Origin: JAKFWF01 sp963741505
Lineage (GTDB): Bacteria; Pseudomonadota; Alphaproteobacteria; Rhizobiales; Hyphomicrobiaceae
Assembly: GCA_963741505.1 (NCBI GenBank)
Contig: CAVUIJ010000024.1
Location: 62,001 to 126,000 of the forward strand
Direction: 5' to 3'
DNA length: 64,000 bases
Below are positions 27,859 through 36,589 of the stretch, one piece after another. A program made the position numbers and the translations under genes. The notes under the pieces are model-generated. The model worked only from the letters and a program-made list of their open reading frames with translations, did not search any database and was not told the origin of the DNA. Each line of letters begins with the position of its first letter. The stretch's first letter is position 1.

Positions 27859-28190
27859 GGCGGAAATCCTTCCTTGAGGCGATCTGCGATCCATCTGGCT
27901 TCCGCCTCGCTGATGAGGCCGCGCCACGGCGGCATCGGCTTGCCAGGAATGCCATCGAGAATGATCTGCGCGATGCCCTCTGCCTCGAGGTGGGCAATTT
28001 CGGCCGGCAGCAGCGGACTGCCGAGGCCACCCTTCAGCGTCATGCCATGGCATGAGCCGCAGTCCTGCCGCACCAGTGCTGCGAGCTCTGCCCGCCGGGT
28101 ATCATCCGGCGCGGCGGCAGCCGAGACGGCGCACCCGAACAGTGCCGCGATGCTACTGTGCCGCAACAGCGATTTCGTCGCCGACGCCAT
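27855..28190 (-). CDS. nirC: NirC, periplasmic c-type cytochrome
   Basis: A 111-residue cytochrome with a signal peptide (SLLRHSSIAALFGCAVSAAA) and a single heme-binding CGSCH motif; Met in GKPMPPWRG is the likely distal ligand. NirC is thought to pass electrons in the last steps of heme d1 formation or to cytochrome cd1. The ATG at 28190 lies inside the 3' end of nirE (38-nt overlap), and the stop overlaps nirF. Confidence 0.88.
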   Translation of the reverse strand: MASATKSLLRHSSIAALFGCAVSAAAAPDDTRRAELAALVRQDCGSCHGMTLKGGLGSPLLPAEIAHLEAEGIAQIILDGIPGKPMPPWRGLISEAEARWIADRLKEGFPP

Positions 28191-28932
28191 GAGCGCACCC
28201 TTGGAGAGCCAAGGCGAGATCGACGACCTCGCCGATGATGAACAAGACCGGGCTCGGCAGTGCGGCCACAGCCACGTCGCCGGCGATCTGGCCGAGCGTC
28301 GAAACGAGGTGCTGCTGCTCGCCTTGTGTGCCCCTGCTGATCGCTGCGACGGGGGTCCAGGAACAACGCCCATGCTCGACCAGCCTCGCGGCAATCTCGC
28401 CGATGTTGGCTAGCCCCATATAAACGACCAGGGTGGTGCATTGATCGGCGAGGCCCGCCCAGTCGAAATCGAGTGGCCGATCAGCTTTGCGGTGACCGGT
28501 GATGAAGCGAACGCCGGTCGCGAGATTGCGATGCGTCAGCGGCAACTTGAGGCTTGCCGCGCAGCCCTGCGCCGAAGTGATGCCCGGCACGACCTCGAAC
28601 GGGACACCGGCCGCAGTCAACTCGAGTGCCTCCTCGCCGCCGCGTCCGAACAGGAACGGATCGCCGCCCTTGAGCCGGACGACCGTGTGCCCAGCGCGGG
28701 CGAGACGAACCAATAGCTTGTCGATCTGCGGCTGCGGCATCGGATAGGATCCGGCGCGCTTGCCGACATCGATGCGCTGAGCTCGCGCCGGCGCGAGATC
28801 GAGTATGGCGGCGGAAACCAGTCGATCGAACACGACGACATCCGCCTGCCCGAGTGCGCGAACCGCCTTGACCGTCATGAGTTCGGGGTCCCCCGGCCCG
28901 GCTCCGACGATAAGCACTCGCCCACCCCGCAT
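28153..28932 (-). CDS. nirE: NirE, uroporphyrinogen-III C-methyltransferase
   Basis: A 259-residue SAM-dependent methyltransferase that makes precorrin-2 from uroporphyrinogen III. VLIVGAGPGDPELMT and VVRLKGGDPFLFGRGGEE are the two SUMT signatures; VVYMGLANI and the GEVVDLA ending complete the fold. It is the first gene of the nir operon here, so it supplies the tetrapyrrole branch point for heme d1. A TTGAT-N4-GTCAA box lies 76 bp before its start. A siroheme CysG-type role cannot be excluded from sequence, but the context is decisive. Confidence 0.92.
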   Translation of the reverse strand: MRGGRVLIVGAGPGDPELMTVKAVRALGQADVVVFDRLVSAAILDLAPARAQRIDVGKRAGSYPMPQPQIDKLLVRLARAGHTVVRLKGGDPFLFGRGGEEALELTAAGVPFEVVPGITSAQGCAASLKLPLTHRNLATGVRFITGHRKADRPLDFDWAGLADQCTTLVVYMGLANIGEIAARLVEHGRCSWTPVAAISRGTQGEQQHLVSTLGQIAGDVAVAALPSPVLFIIGEVVDLALALQGCAHGVGDEIAVAAQ

Positions 28933-29007
28933 AGCGTCCCTCCGATCTCGGCGATGTGATGGTCACACTAGCGGCGTCGATATGATCGTATCTTGACTTC
29001 GGTTAGC

Positions 29008-29021
29008 TTGATCTGCGTCAA
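29008..29021. promoter_or_regulatory. FNR/Dnr-type operator upstream of nirE
   Basis: TTGATCTGCGTCAA fits the Dnr/NnrR/FNR consensus TTGAY-N4-RTCAA at every fixed base. Its centre is about 82 bp before the nirE start. On the minus strand a TACGATCAT-like -10 lies about 31 bp downstream of the box centre, which is the spacing expected for class II activation. The likely activator is the Crp/Fnr protein at 23600-24292. Confidence 0.8.
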
Positions 29022-29119
29022 GATCTTGTCTCGGGGCCGGATCGTGATCCTGACCTGCTCCCGACTTTTCGGACCACCGAAAATTTGAGAGATTGCCCGC
29101 TCAGTCGGAGTGGCAGACG

Positions 29120-29200
29120 CGCCAGAGCAGGTTCACGGTCGAGCAGATTGTGGCGATCCTGAGGGAGACGGATCGCGATCGGGTGGCGGCGGTGTTGCAG
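29120..29200 (+). pseudogene. IS3-family transposase OrfA remnant
   Basis: The translation RQSRFTVEQIVAILRETDRD followed by VAAV matches the extreme N-terminus of IS3-family OrfA proteins (the HTH region). After about 27 residues the similarity stops, and there is no ATG in the normal place and no OrfB. It is a decayed fragment, in the roughly 900-bp gap upstream of nirE where a nirS gene would often be found. Confidence 0.65.
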
Positions 29201-29334
29201 CTCGAAGGCAACTCCAGCGGCTGCCTCACCACCATTCCGCTGCCGCTCACGGTCACCGGACGGCCGAAGCCGCCGCTGGTACTTTCGAACAGCCGACCCA
29301 AGGGGTGAGCAACCTGACCAGCACCAGCGTCGAG

Positions 29335-29571
29335 CTATGATGATCGCGGCTCCAGCTTGCCAATGGGCGCGGCGCACGGCCGGGCAGGTTCGATATCGCC
29401 ACTGCGCTGTGATGACATTTGCGCGTGACGTCGATCGATGCATGCCTTTATCCACGGCTGCGAGAGCCGCCGGGCGCGCTCGCTGGGCGCGAGGCCGGCA
29501 AGCATCGGGCACAGCTCCGGATCGAAATCACCATCGGCAAGTGTGGCGACGCACACGCGTAGCCTCCGCAC
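29335..29571 (-). CDS. Small hypothetical protein (doubtful)
   Basis: A 78-residue open frame (LADGDFDPELCPMLAGLAPS, then ERARRLSQPWIKACIDRRHA). I do not recognise a family. Support for it being a gene is positional: a near-perfect FNR/Dnr box at 29617-29630 lies 46 bp before its start, in the right direction. Against it, the second half (PARPCAAPIGKLEPRSS) looks like random high-GC reading and the area holds IS debris. It could be the remnant of a longer anaerobic gene. Confidence 0.3.
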   Translation of the reverse strand: MRRLRVCVATLADGDFDPELCPMLAGLAPSERARRLSQPWIKACIDRRHAQMSSQRSGDIEPARPCAAPIGKLEPRSS

Positions 29572-29616
29572 CTGGTTGCAATTAGCGGCAAGCTAGGTGA
29601 TGGAGCACCGACTACA

Positions 29617-29630
29617 TTGACCTGCATCAA
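29617..29630. promoter_or_regulatory. Second FNR/Dnr-type operator
   Basis: TTGACCTGCATCAA matches TTGAY-N4-RTCAA exactly. The nearest start on the minus strand is the doubtful 78-residue frame at 29571; on the plus strand no clear gene follows. It may be a leftover of a lost denitrification gene promoter. Confidence 0.65.
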
Positions 29631-29830
29631 CTTGGCGGTCACTTGACAAGCAGCGACTTGCCAAAGGCCTCCCCCGCCTTAGCAAATACGGCGAGCCTGT
29701 CGGGGCGAGGAAGGGAAAATGCTGATCGATCGCCCCCCGACTGCCGAACGCTCGAGACCTGCTTGTCATGCTCGGGCTGGGCGCGATCGTCGCGGCGCCG
29801 CCTGGCAGCGGCACACGCGCGCCAGCGTAC

Positions 29831-30250
29831 TCAGGTCGGGTCAGGCAAACGAAGGCGACCGAGATCCTCTCTGGAAATCTCCCGCTTTAGAAAACTGGCG
29901 GTTACGCGATCGACGCTGTCGATATGAGCCAGGATGGCGCCGGCCAACTCGACACTCAGAAACCGTCGCAGCGCCTGCATGTCGCCCAGCTCGATTGCTC
30001 TACGCCCTTCGGCGAGGGCGGACAGAATGATCCGGTGCTGTGCGATGTGACAATGAAGGACCGGCACGTCCTCCATCCGCATCAGTACCTCCTCCCGTTC
30101 GAAATGGCCCTCTGTCTCGACTTCGATTTCGCGCAGTAGTCGTGGCAGGTCCTGCTCCGGTGCCGCGGGCACTTGTGCCAATAGCGCCTCGATACGTGCG
30201 TGGTCCTGATCCATCAGCGGCACATGCAGAACGAGAGTGGGAAGCTTCAT
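29831..30250 (-). CDS. Hemerythrin-like di-iron protein
   Basis: A 139-residue four-helix protein with the bacteriohemerythrin ligand set: His in PLMDQDHARI, His and Glu in EGHFEREEVLM, two His in HCHIAQHRIIL, and His and Asp in AHIDSVDRV. Such proteins bind O2 or nitric oxide in the cytoplasm. I chose the ATG at 30250 with GGAG upstream; a GTG at 30256 is possible. Next to the nir genes, a role in protecting or supplying di-iron or NO handling is plausible but not shown. Confidence 0.85.
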   Translation of the reverse strand: MKLPTLVLHVPLMDQDHARIEALLAQVPAAPEQDLPRLLREIEVETEGHFEREEVLMRMEDVPVLHCHIAQHRIILSALAEGRRAIELGDMQALRRFLSVELAGAILAHIDSVDRVTASFLKREISREDLGRLRLPDPT

Positions 30251-30643
30251 CGCCACGGCTCCATCAATGGCGGCCCATGGGCAGGCCAGGGGTCACCAGT
30301 CTGCCTCTCGGCTATGCCCAGCGACTTGACTTAAGCTACTTCGAGCGCTGTTTTGGTGGCTCAGTCGGCCATGTCGTTGTTGGCCAGCATGCCACGAGGA
30401 CGCGTCGGACCGGCCGGCGCGCGGTTGCCAACCAGGCTCCAACTGTACGTAAGCGCAGCGGTCACTTCGGCGTCGAGGCGCTTGTGAGACGATCATAAGT
30501 CTTGGCCGGGGCCGATGCCGGCCGCATCAAACAGGGATCCAGCCAGCGCTCGAAATAGCCGGCGGTTGGATTACCGATCGATGTTGGATTCCCGTGGAAA
30601 CCCGTGTCTAACTGATGTTCATCGCGAGGTGGAAGTGGGCCCA
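30251..30643. other. Divergent intergenic region without a recognised gene
   Basis: About 390 bp between the hemerythrin gene (minus) and the amino acid permease gene (plus). It must hold promoters for both. A TTGAC half-site occurs near 30323 but no matching second half, so I do not call another FNR box. No gene seen. Confidence 0.4.
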
Positions 30644-31489
30644 ATGATTGGAGTAAGCGGTACCGCTGTGGGTGTGACGAAGGCGCGGCCACGGCGCCCG
30701 GTGCGGTGGTATCGCTCTACTGCAATCGAAATCCTGCAGTTCGCGATACTTGCCGCCGCACTCGCTTGGGTGGTCGTGCGTGGCGCCCAAGGCATGGGCT
30801 ACAATTGGCAGTGGGCGAAGGTCCCGCGCTACTTGTATCGGTTTGTCGACGGCGAGTTCGTCCTCGGCCCGTTGGCCAAGGGACTGCTGGTGACGCTCGA
30901 TATCACCTGGATCGCCATGATCCTGACGATCGCGATCGGGATCGGCGTTGCAATCCTGCGGCTGTCGGACTCGCTCGTCGGGCGGGCCATCGCCTGGATC
31001 TATATCGAAGTGATCCGCAACACGCCGATCCTGGTGCAAATCCTGATCATCTATTTCATCATTGGCCGCATCTTCTCCATTCCGCGCTTCTGGGCCGGCG
31101 TTCTCTGCCTTGCTCTGTACGAGGGCGCCTTCGCTGCCGAGATCATTCGCGGCGGCATCGTCTCGGTGCGCAAGGGCCAGTGGGAGGCAAGCCGCAGCCT
31201 CGGCCTGTCGACTTTCGACACCTACCGCGACATCGTCATTCCGCAGGCGATACCGCTCATGCTGCCGCCGCTCGCCGGTGTGCTGGTCAACCTCGTCAAG
31301 CATTCAGCGATCGTCAGCGTCATCGCGGTGTTCGACCTTGCGACCCAGGCGCGCACCGTCGTCTCGGACACGTTCCTCGCATTCGAGATTTGGTTCACCG
31401 CAGCCTGCATGTATCTTGGCATTACGATCAGCCTGTCGCTTGTCGCTTCGTGGCTGGAGCAGCACTACAACAGATCCAACCGCGCCTGA
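30644..31489 (+). CDS. Polar amino acid ABC transporter permease (HisQM/GltJ family)
   Basis: A 281-residue permease. GLLVTLDITWIAMILTIAIG opens the transport core, EVIRNTPILVQILIIYF is the family hallmark, and AAEIIRGGIVSVRKGQWEAS is the EAA loop. The long insert before the core (residues about 20-75) is as in GltJ/AapQ-type proteins. The ATG at 30644 is the best in-frame start (GAGGTGGAAG upstream); upstream frame is not homologous. Gene order permease, binding protein, permease, ATPase follows to 34073. Confidence 0.88.
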   Translation: MIGVSGTAVGVTKARPRRPVRWYRSTAIEILQFAILAAALAWVVVRGAQGMGYNWQWAKVPRYLYRFVDGEFVLGPLAKGLLVTLDITWIAMILTIAIGIGVAILRLSDSLVGRAIAWIYIEVIRNTPILVQILIIYFIIGRIFSIPRFWAGVLCLALYEGAFAAEIIRGGIVSVRKGQWEASRSLGLSTFDTYRDIVIPQAIPLMLPPLAGVLVNLVKHSAIVSVIAVFDLATQARTVVSDTFLAFEIWFTAACMYLGITISLSLVASWLEQHYNRSNRA

Positions 31490-31500
31490 TGGAGGAGACG

Positions 31501-32310
31501 ATGATGAAATTCCTGACACGCCTGTTTGGCGGTCTGCTGATTGCAGCGAGCATGCTGCTGGCATCTGGTCCGGCCGATGCCCAGGGCAACATGCTCGACA
31601 CGATCAAGAAGCGCGGCAAGTTGCAGGTCGGCTATGGCAGCTTCGTACCATGGGCAATGCGCGACAAGCAGGGCAACTGGATCGGCTTCGAGATCGATGT
31701 GACGACCAAGCTGGCCAAGGACATGGGCGTCGAGGTCGAACTGATGCCGACGGCTTGGGATGCCATCATCCCATCTCTGATCGCCGGAAAGTTCGACGCC
31801 ATCTTCGGCATGACCGTGACCGAGCCGCGCAAGGAGCAGGTGGACTTCACCGCGCCTTATTCGCAGTCGGGCGTGGGCGTCGCCGCCAACAAGCAACTTG
31901 CCTCGGCGTTGAATTGGCCCGACGGCTATAACGATGCCAAGGTGACGTTCGCCTGCCGGCGTGGCATCGCCGCCTGCAAGGTGATCGAGGAGCGCTGGCC
32001 AAAGGCCACGCTGCGGCAGTTCGACGACGATGCCATCGCCTTCCAGGAAGTGATCAACGGCAACGCGCACGCCGTGATGAGCAGCGAGCCGAAACCGACG
32101 TTCTTCACGCTGCAGAACCCGGAAAAGCTGTTCCGGCCGACCACCGACTACGTGACCACCGGCGTCGAGGGATTTGCCCTGCGCAAGGGCAATCCGGACG
32201 CGATCGCCTATTTCAATGATTGGATCGGCAAGAACAAGGACTGGCTGAAGGAGCGCCATACCTTCTGGTTCAAGACGCGCGATTGGGCTGACAAGGTTGC
32301 TGCCAACTGA
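31501..32310 (+). CDS. Amino acid ABC substrate-binding protein (family 3)
   Basis: A 269-residue periplasmic protein. The signal peptide is FLTRLFGGLLIAASMLLASG with cleavage near ADAQG. KKRGKLQVGYGSFVPWAMRD, GFEIDVTTKLAKDMGVEVEL and PSLIAGKFDAIFGMTVTEPR are the SBP_bac_3 blocks. Two Cys (FACRRGIAACK) may form a disulfide. The start is the first of two ATGs after GGAGGAGACG. It is 11 nt downstream of the permease gene. Confidence 0.92.
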   Translation: MMKFLTRLFGGLLIAASMLLASGPADAQGNMLDTIKKRGKLQVGYGSFVPWAMRDKQGNWIGFEIDVTTKLAKDMGVEVELMPTAWDAIIPSLIAGKFDAIFGMTVTEPRKEQVDFTAPYSQSGVGVAANKQLASALNWPDGYNDAKVTFACRRGIAACKVIEERWPKATLRQFDDDAIAFQEVINGNAHAVMSSEPKPTFFTLQNPEKLFRPTTDYVTTGVEGFALRKGNPDAIAYFNDWIGKNKDWLKERHTFWFKTRDWADKVAAN

Positions 32311-32331
32311 TCGAGCGGAGGCGGGAGGGCT

Positions 32332-33295
32332 ATGAATGCCTCTGCCCTCCCGAGCTGCATGATGCTCCCAAGCACCGCCAGTGCAAGACCCGATGCGTCG
32401 CGGCCACCGCCGTCGCGGCGGCGCCGGCGCCTGACCCGGACCGATGCCGTCCTGGCGACGATGGCTTTGGCGCTCATCACCTTCGTCGTCTGGCAGACCC
32501 ACACCGTTCTCGACTATCGCTGGAACTGGAGTTCGATCTGGCCCTTCGTGCTGAAGACCGATCCGGCAACCGGCCGAACTCGAGCCCAACCTGATCATCA
32601 CCGGTCTCGTCACCACGTTGCGGTTGGCAGTCTGGGGCATCCTGCTGTCGGGCGCCATCGGCATCGCCATGGGTCTGGCGCGGACGTCGAAGCGGCTGTT
32701 GCCCCGTCTGATCGGCGGCAGCTACGTCATGCTGATCAGGAATATCCCGCCGGTCGTGTTCGTTTTCATCTTCTTCTATTTCATTGCCAGCCAGATCACG
32801 CCGGCGTTGGGCTTGGCCGACCGGGTCCGCGACGCCGGTCCTGCTGCGCGTTGGCTGCTGTCGGTCCTGTTCGGCGACGTGAGGCTGATCGAGAATTTCG
32901 TGATCGGGTTACTGTGTCTTTCGTTCTTCACCGGTGCCTACGTGACCGAGATCGTCAGGGCCGGTATCCAGTCGGTTTCGAGGCAGCAGATCGAGGCTGG
33001 CGAAAGCCTCGGACTTTCGAAGGGCGACGTCATGCGATTCGTCATATTTCCGCAAGCGGCTCGAAACGTCCTGCCGCCGATGGCCGGCCAGTTCATCCAA
33101 TTGATCAAGGACAGCTCGCTCGTCTCGCTGGTCTCGATCCAGGAACTGTCATTCATGGCCCAGGATGTGCAGGTGTCCACCCAACGCGTATTCGAGGTGC
33201 TGATTTTCGTGGCGGCAATCTACTTCGTAATCTGCTTCGGCCTGTCGCGCGTGTTCGAGTGGCTCGAGCGGCGCGCGGCAGTTGCCTATCGCTAG
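32332..33295 (+). CDS. Polar amino acid ABC permease, second subunit, frameshifted
   Basis: About 320 residues after repair. The N-terminal part reads TDAVLATMALALITFVVWQT and WNWSSIWPFVLKTDPATG, then the frame breaks at CC 32574-32575 or AA 32577-32578 and resumes one frame over as LEPNLIITGLVTTLRLAVWG to the stop at 33295. LIRNIPPVVFVFIFFYF and the EAA loop TEIVRAGIQSVSRQQIEAGE confirm the HisQM family. One extra base explains the break; the start at 32332 follows GGAGGCGGGAGGG. The protein pairs with the permease at 30644. Confidence 0.85.
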
Positions 33296-33305
33296 CGAGC
33301 CATGC

Positions 33306-34073
33306 ATGAGCCCACAGCCGACAGCCAGCGCCACTACCCAACCCATCATCGAGATGCGCGGCGTCAACAAATGGTTCGGCCAATTTCACGTGTTGAAGGA
33401 CATCGACCTCGACGTCGGCCGTGGCGAGCGCGTTGTCGTCTGCGGTCCATCTGGCTCGGGCAAGTCGACGCTGATCCGCTGCCTCAATCGTCTCGAAGAG
33501 CACGACGAGGGCCGCATCGTCATCGACGGCACCGTGCTCGACGACGATACGCGCCATATCGCTGCCGTGCGCCGCGAGGTCGGCATGGTGTTCCAGCAGT
33601 TCAATCTGTTTCCACATCTGACCGTGCTCGACAATTGCGTGCTGGCGCAGGTCCGCGCCCGCAAGACGCCGCGCGCCGAGGCCGAGCAGCGCGCGATGAG
33701 CTATCTCGAACGCGTCCGCATTCCCGAGCAGGCCGGCAAGTTTCCCGGCCAGCTGTCCGGCGGCCAGCAGCAGCGCGTCGCCATCGCGCGATCGCTGTGC
33801 ATGGAGCCCAAGATCATGCTGTTCGACGAGCCGACCTCCGCGCTCGACCCGGAAATGATCAAGGAGGTGCTCGACGTCATGGGCGACCTGGCGCAATCCG
33901 GCATGACCATGATCTGCGTCACCCACGAGATGGGTTTCGCGCGCAAGGTTGCCGACACCATGGTGTTCATGGATGGCGGGCGGATCATCGAGTCGTCGCC
34001 GCCCGCGGCGTTCTTCTCGAGTCCGACGTCCGAGCGAACACGCCAGTTCCTCAACCAGATCCTGTCGCACTGA
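33306..34073 (+). CDS. Polar amino acid ABC ATP-binding protein (GlnQ/HisP type)
   Basis: A 255-residue ATPase: Walker A GPSGSGKST, Q-loop VFQQFNLFPHLTVLDN, signature LSGGQQQRVAIARSL, Walker B IMLFDEPTSALDPEM and H-loop VTHEMGFA. It completes the importer that begins at 30644. I place the start at the ATG at 33306, 10 nt past the permease stop. Confidence 0.92.
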   Translation: MSPQPTASATTQPIIEMRGVNKWFGQFHVLKDIDLDVGRGERVVVCGPSGSGKSTLIRCLNRLEEHDEGRIVIDGTVLDDDTRHIAAVRREVGMVFQQFNLFPHLTVLDNCVLAQVRARKTPRAEAEQRAMSYLERVRIPEQAGKFPGQLSGGQQQRVAIARSLCMEPKIMLFDEPTSALDPEMIKEVLDVMGDLAQSGMTMICVTHEMGFARKVADTMVFMDGGRIIESSPPAAFFSSPTSERTRQFLNQILSH

Positions 34074-34092
34074 CGAAATGAAAGGCACGACG

Positions 34093-35125
34093 ATGTATTT
34101 GCGAAATACCTGGTACGCGCTGGCCCGACGCGACGAATTGGGCGATAGCCTGTCCCCCTTCACCGTGCTGGGCGAGCGCATCGTCGCCTTCCGTCGTTCG
34201 GACGGCACACCGGCTGCGATCGAGGATGCCTGCCCGCACCGCAAGCTGCCGTTGTCCATGGGGCGCCGCGAGGGAGACACCATTGTCTGCGGTTATCACG
34301 GGCTGACGTTCGATGGCACCGGCAGCTGCGTCGCAGCGCCGACGCAGGCCAGGATTCCGTCGACTGCCAAGGTCAAATGCTACCCGCTCGCCGATAAATG
34401 GGGCCTGGTTTGGATCTGGATGGGCGATCCCGGCCGGTGCCGACATGGCCAAGATCATCGCCATCGACAACCACGGCAGTCCCGGCTGGACACTGACCAA
34501 CGGCGACTCGATGGTGTGCGGCTGCAATTACCTCTACCTGACCGACAACCTGCTCGATCCCTCGCACGTCGCCTGGGTGCATGTGACGTCGTTCGCGGCG
34601 CCCGGCACCGAAAGCACCCCACTCGAGGTGAAGGCTACCGACAGCGGCGTCGTGGTCTCGCGCTGGATGCTCGACCGGCCGGTGCCGCCGTTCTATGCCC
34701 CGCTCGTCAAATTCGAGGGCAATTGCGACCGGCTGCAGCATTATGAGGTGCGCTATCCCGCACTCGGCATCAACATGTCGATCTATACCCCGGCGGGTCA
34801 GGGGGGTGCGGGCAAGCAGCTTCCGGCCGATGCCTACCGCATGGTCTCCTACCATTTCCTGACCCCGGTCGATGACACCACCACGCGGTATTTCTGGCTA
34901 CAACATCGCAATACCGACGCCGACAATGCCGAGATAACGGCGCAGGTCGCGGCCGGCGCCCGCCGCGCCTTCGAGGAGGACCGGATCATTCTCGAAGCGG
35001 TACAGAAGGGCATGGCCGCGAAGACGAGCCCGCACCTCGACCTCGCCCTCGACGCCGGCGCGCTCCGCTTCAGACGAAATCTGCAGGCCTTGATCGACAA
35101 AGAGAAGGCAGCGGCCAAAAGCTAA
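34093..35125 (+). CDS. Rieske non-heme iron oxygenase, VanA/phthalate-type oxygenase subunit, frameshifted
   Basis: About 343 residues after repair. The Rieske cluster ligands are in ACPHRKLPLS and CGYHGLTFDG, and the mononuclear iron site in NLLDPSHVAWVHV (Asp and two His). This is the group that demethylates vanillate or oxidises phthalate-like acids. The frame breaks in cggccgg at 34432-34435: frame one reads GDPGRCRHG, and one frame over the sequence continues ADMAKIIAIDNHGSPGW to 35125. One extra base explains it. A VanB-like ferredoxin fragment follows, and the amino acid importer precedes, so the substrate is probably an imported amino- or aromatic acid. Confidence 0.85.
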
Positions 35126-35176
35126 ATTGCAGGCGGTACCAATGGCCCACCGCACGCGCACGAGGAGTTCGAGGCA

Positions 35177-35470
35177 TTGACAGCAAGCATCGAAGATCCG
35201 CCGACACCGCCCACCGCCGCGACCGTGACCTTCGTGTATTCGAAGAAATCAGTGACGTGGGACGGCAAGCACAAGAGTCTGCTCGAACTCGCCGAGGCGG
35301 TTGGGCTCAAGCCGGACTTCAGCTGCCGCAGCGGCATCTGCGGCACGTGCGCGTGCGAGTTGCTTTCCGGCGAAGTGGTCTATTTCGAAGAACCGCTCGA
35401 CCCGCCGGAGGACGGCATGGTGCTGATCTGCTGTTCGCGGCCCGTCGGCGATGTGAAGCTCAATATCTGA
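35177..35470 (+). CDS. Free-standing [2Fe-2S] ferredoxin (VanB C-terminal domain only)
   Basis: A 97-residue plant-type ferredoxin. CRSGICGTCACELLSGE supplies three cluster cysteines (C-x4-C-x2-C), and the fourth is in LICCSRPVGD. The sequence resembles the C-terminal domain of vanillate demethylase reductase (VanB), but the FMN/NADH-binding reductase part is absent and there is no room for it upstream. The only in-frame start is a TTG with GGAG before it. It is likely to shuttle electrons to the adjacent Rieske oxygenase from a reductase coded elsewhere. Confidence 0.85.
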   Translation: MTASIEDPPTPPTAATVTFVYSKKSVTWDGKHKSLLELAEAVGLKPDFSCRSGICGTCACELLSGEVVYFEEPLDPPEDGMVLICCSRPVGDVKLNI

Positions 35471-35503
35471 CGTCCGAGACAACGGATCAATCGCAGGGCC
35501 GCC

Positions 35504-36485
35504 ATGACCATTGACATGCACTCCCACTACTACGGCGGCCTCGTCGAAGGACTCGAGTGTCGCTCCGCGCGACCGACGGTGACCACCAACGAGAAGGGCC
35601 AGCGGATCCTCAATGCCATGACGGCGTCGACGGTGATGTCGGCCGGATACACCGATCTTGCCGCGCGCCTTGCCTTCATGGACGCTACCGCGATCGACAC
35701 GCAGCTGCTGACCTTCCCGGGCGCGCTCGGCGTCGACGTGATGCCGATCGCCGAATCGCTCGCGATCGTGCGCGACTACAACGACCATCTCGCCGCAGGT
35801 CTGCCTCGGTAGCGGCGGCAGGTTCGTCGGATTGGCCGGACTCCCGCTGGCCGATATGTCGCTCGCCGCCGAGGAACTGCTACGGGCACGCCAATCCCTC
35901 AGGCTTCTCGGCGCGATTCTGCCCGGCAACTATTTCTTGTCGATCGCGGCGGCTCAGTTGCTTCGCCCCGTGCTGGCTGCGGCTGATGACGCTGGTGCAC
36001 TGGTCATGATCCACCCCGGCCTTATGTCCGGCGAGCTGCCGCCTGCACCTTACTCGGACAACTCGATCCTGCGCGCCTCGGCGCTGAACCTGCAGGCGTC
36101 GCTGTCGCACATGGCATTGACGATCATCGCCGCCGGCTTCCTCGATGCCTATCCAAACGTCACATTTCAGGTTGTCAATCTCGGCGGCACGCTGCCCTTT
36201 ATTCTCGAGCGCATGGATGCGATCGCGGCAACGCGAGAGCTGCCTGCGACCATTACCGTCGAGCACATGCGCCGGATGGTCTATGACTGCGCGTCGCTCG
36301 GGCCGCGCGCACTGGAAATCGCCGTCAAGGTGATCGGTGCCGACCGCATCATGCTCGGAACCGACTATCCGATCTTCGCACCGGACGCCGTCCGGAATAC
36401 GGTCCGGCGAGCCGACATCCCAGACGACGCGAAGGTCGACATTCTGACCAATACCGCTCAAGCGATCATCAATCGTTATCGCTGA
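35504..36485 (+). CDS. Amidohydrolase-family (ACMSD-like) metal-dependent hydrolase or decarboxylase, frameshifted
   Basis: About 326 residues after repair. MTIDMHSHYYGG carries the metal-binding HxH motif at the N-terminus; MIHPG, LNLQASLSHMALTIIAAGF and MLGTDYPIFAPD match the ACMSD/gamma-resorcylate decarboxylase branch. The frame breaks at GG 35798-35799: the first frame stops at 35812, and one frame over the protein continues RFVGLAGLPLADMSLAAEEL to 36485. It follows the ferredoxin gene by 33 nt, so the oxygenase, ferredoxin and this enzyme may act in sequence on one aromatic or heterocyclic acid. Confidence 0.84.
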
Positions 36486-36589
36486 ACGATGGCTCGACTC
36501 CCGGTATTGCCGATGCGCCTTGATCGCACGTTCGGCCATGCGTCCAGAGCCAGTGCCGAAAGCTCCGTCGACAACGGGGCACGGGCCCG

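Noticed and set aside
29018..29512. A 164-residue minus-strand frame in the IS3 debris
   Set aside because: It is antisense to the OrfA remnant, has shadow-like composition and covers the FNR box region; no family similarity seen.
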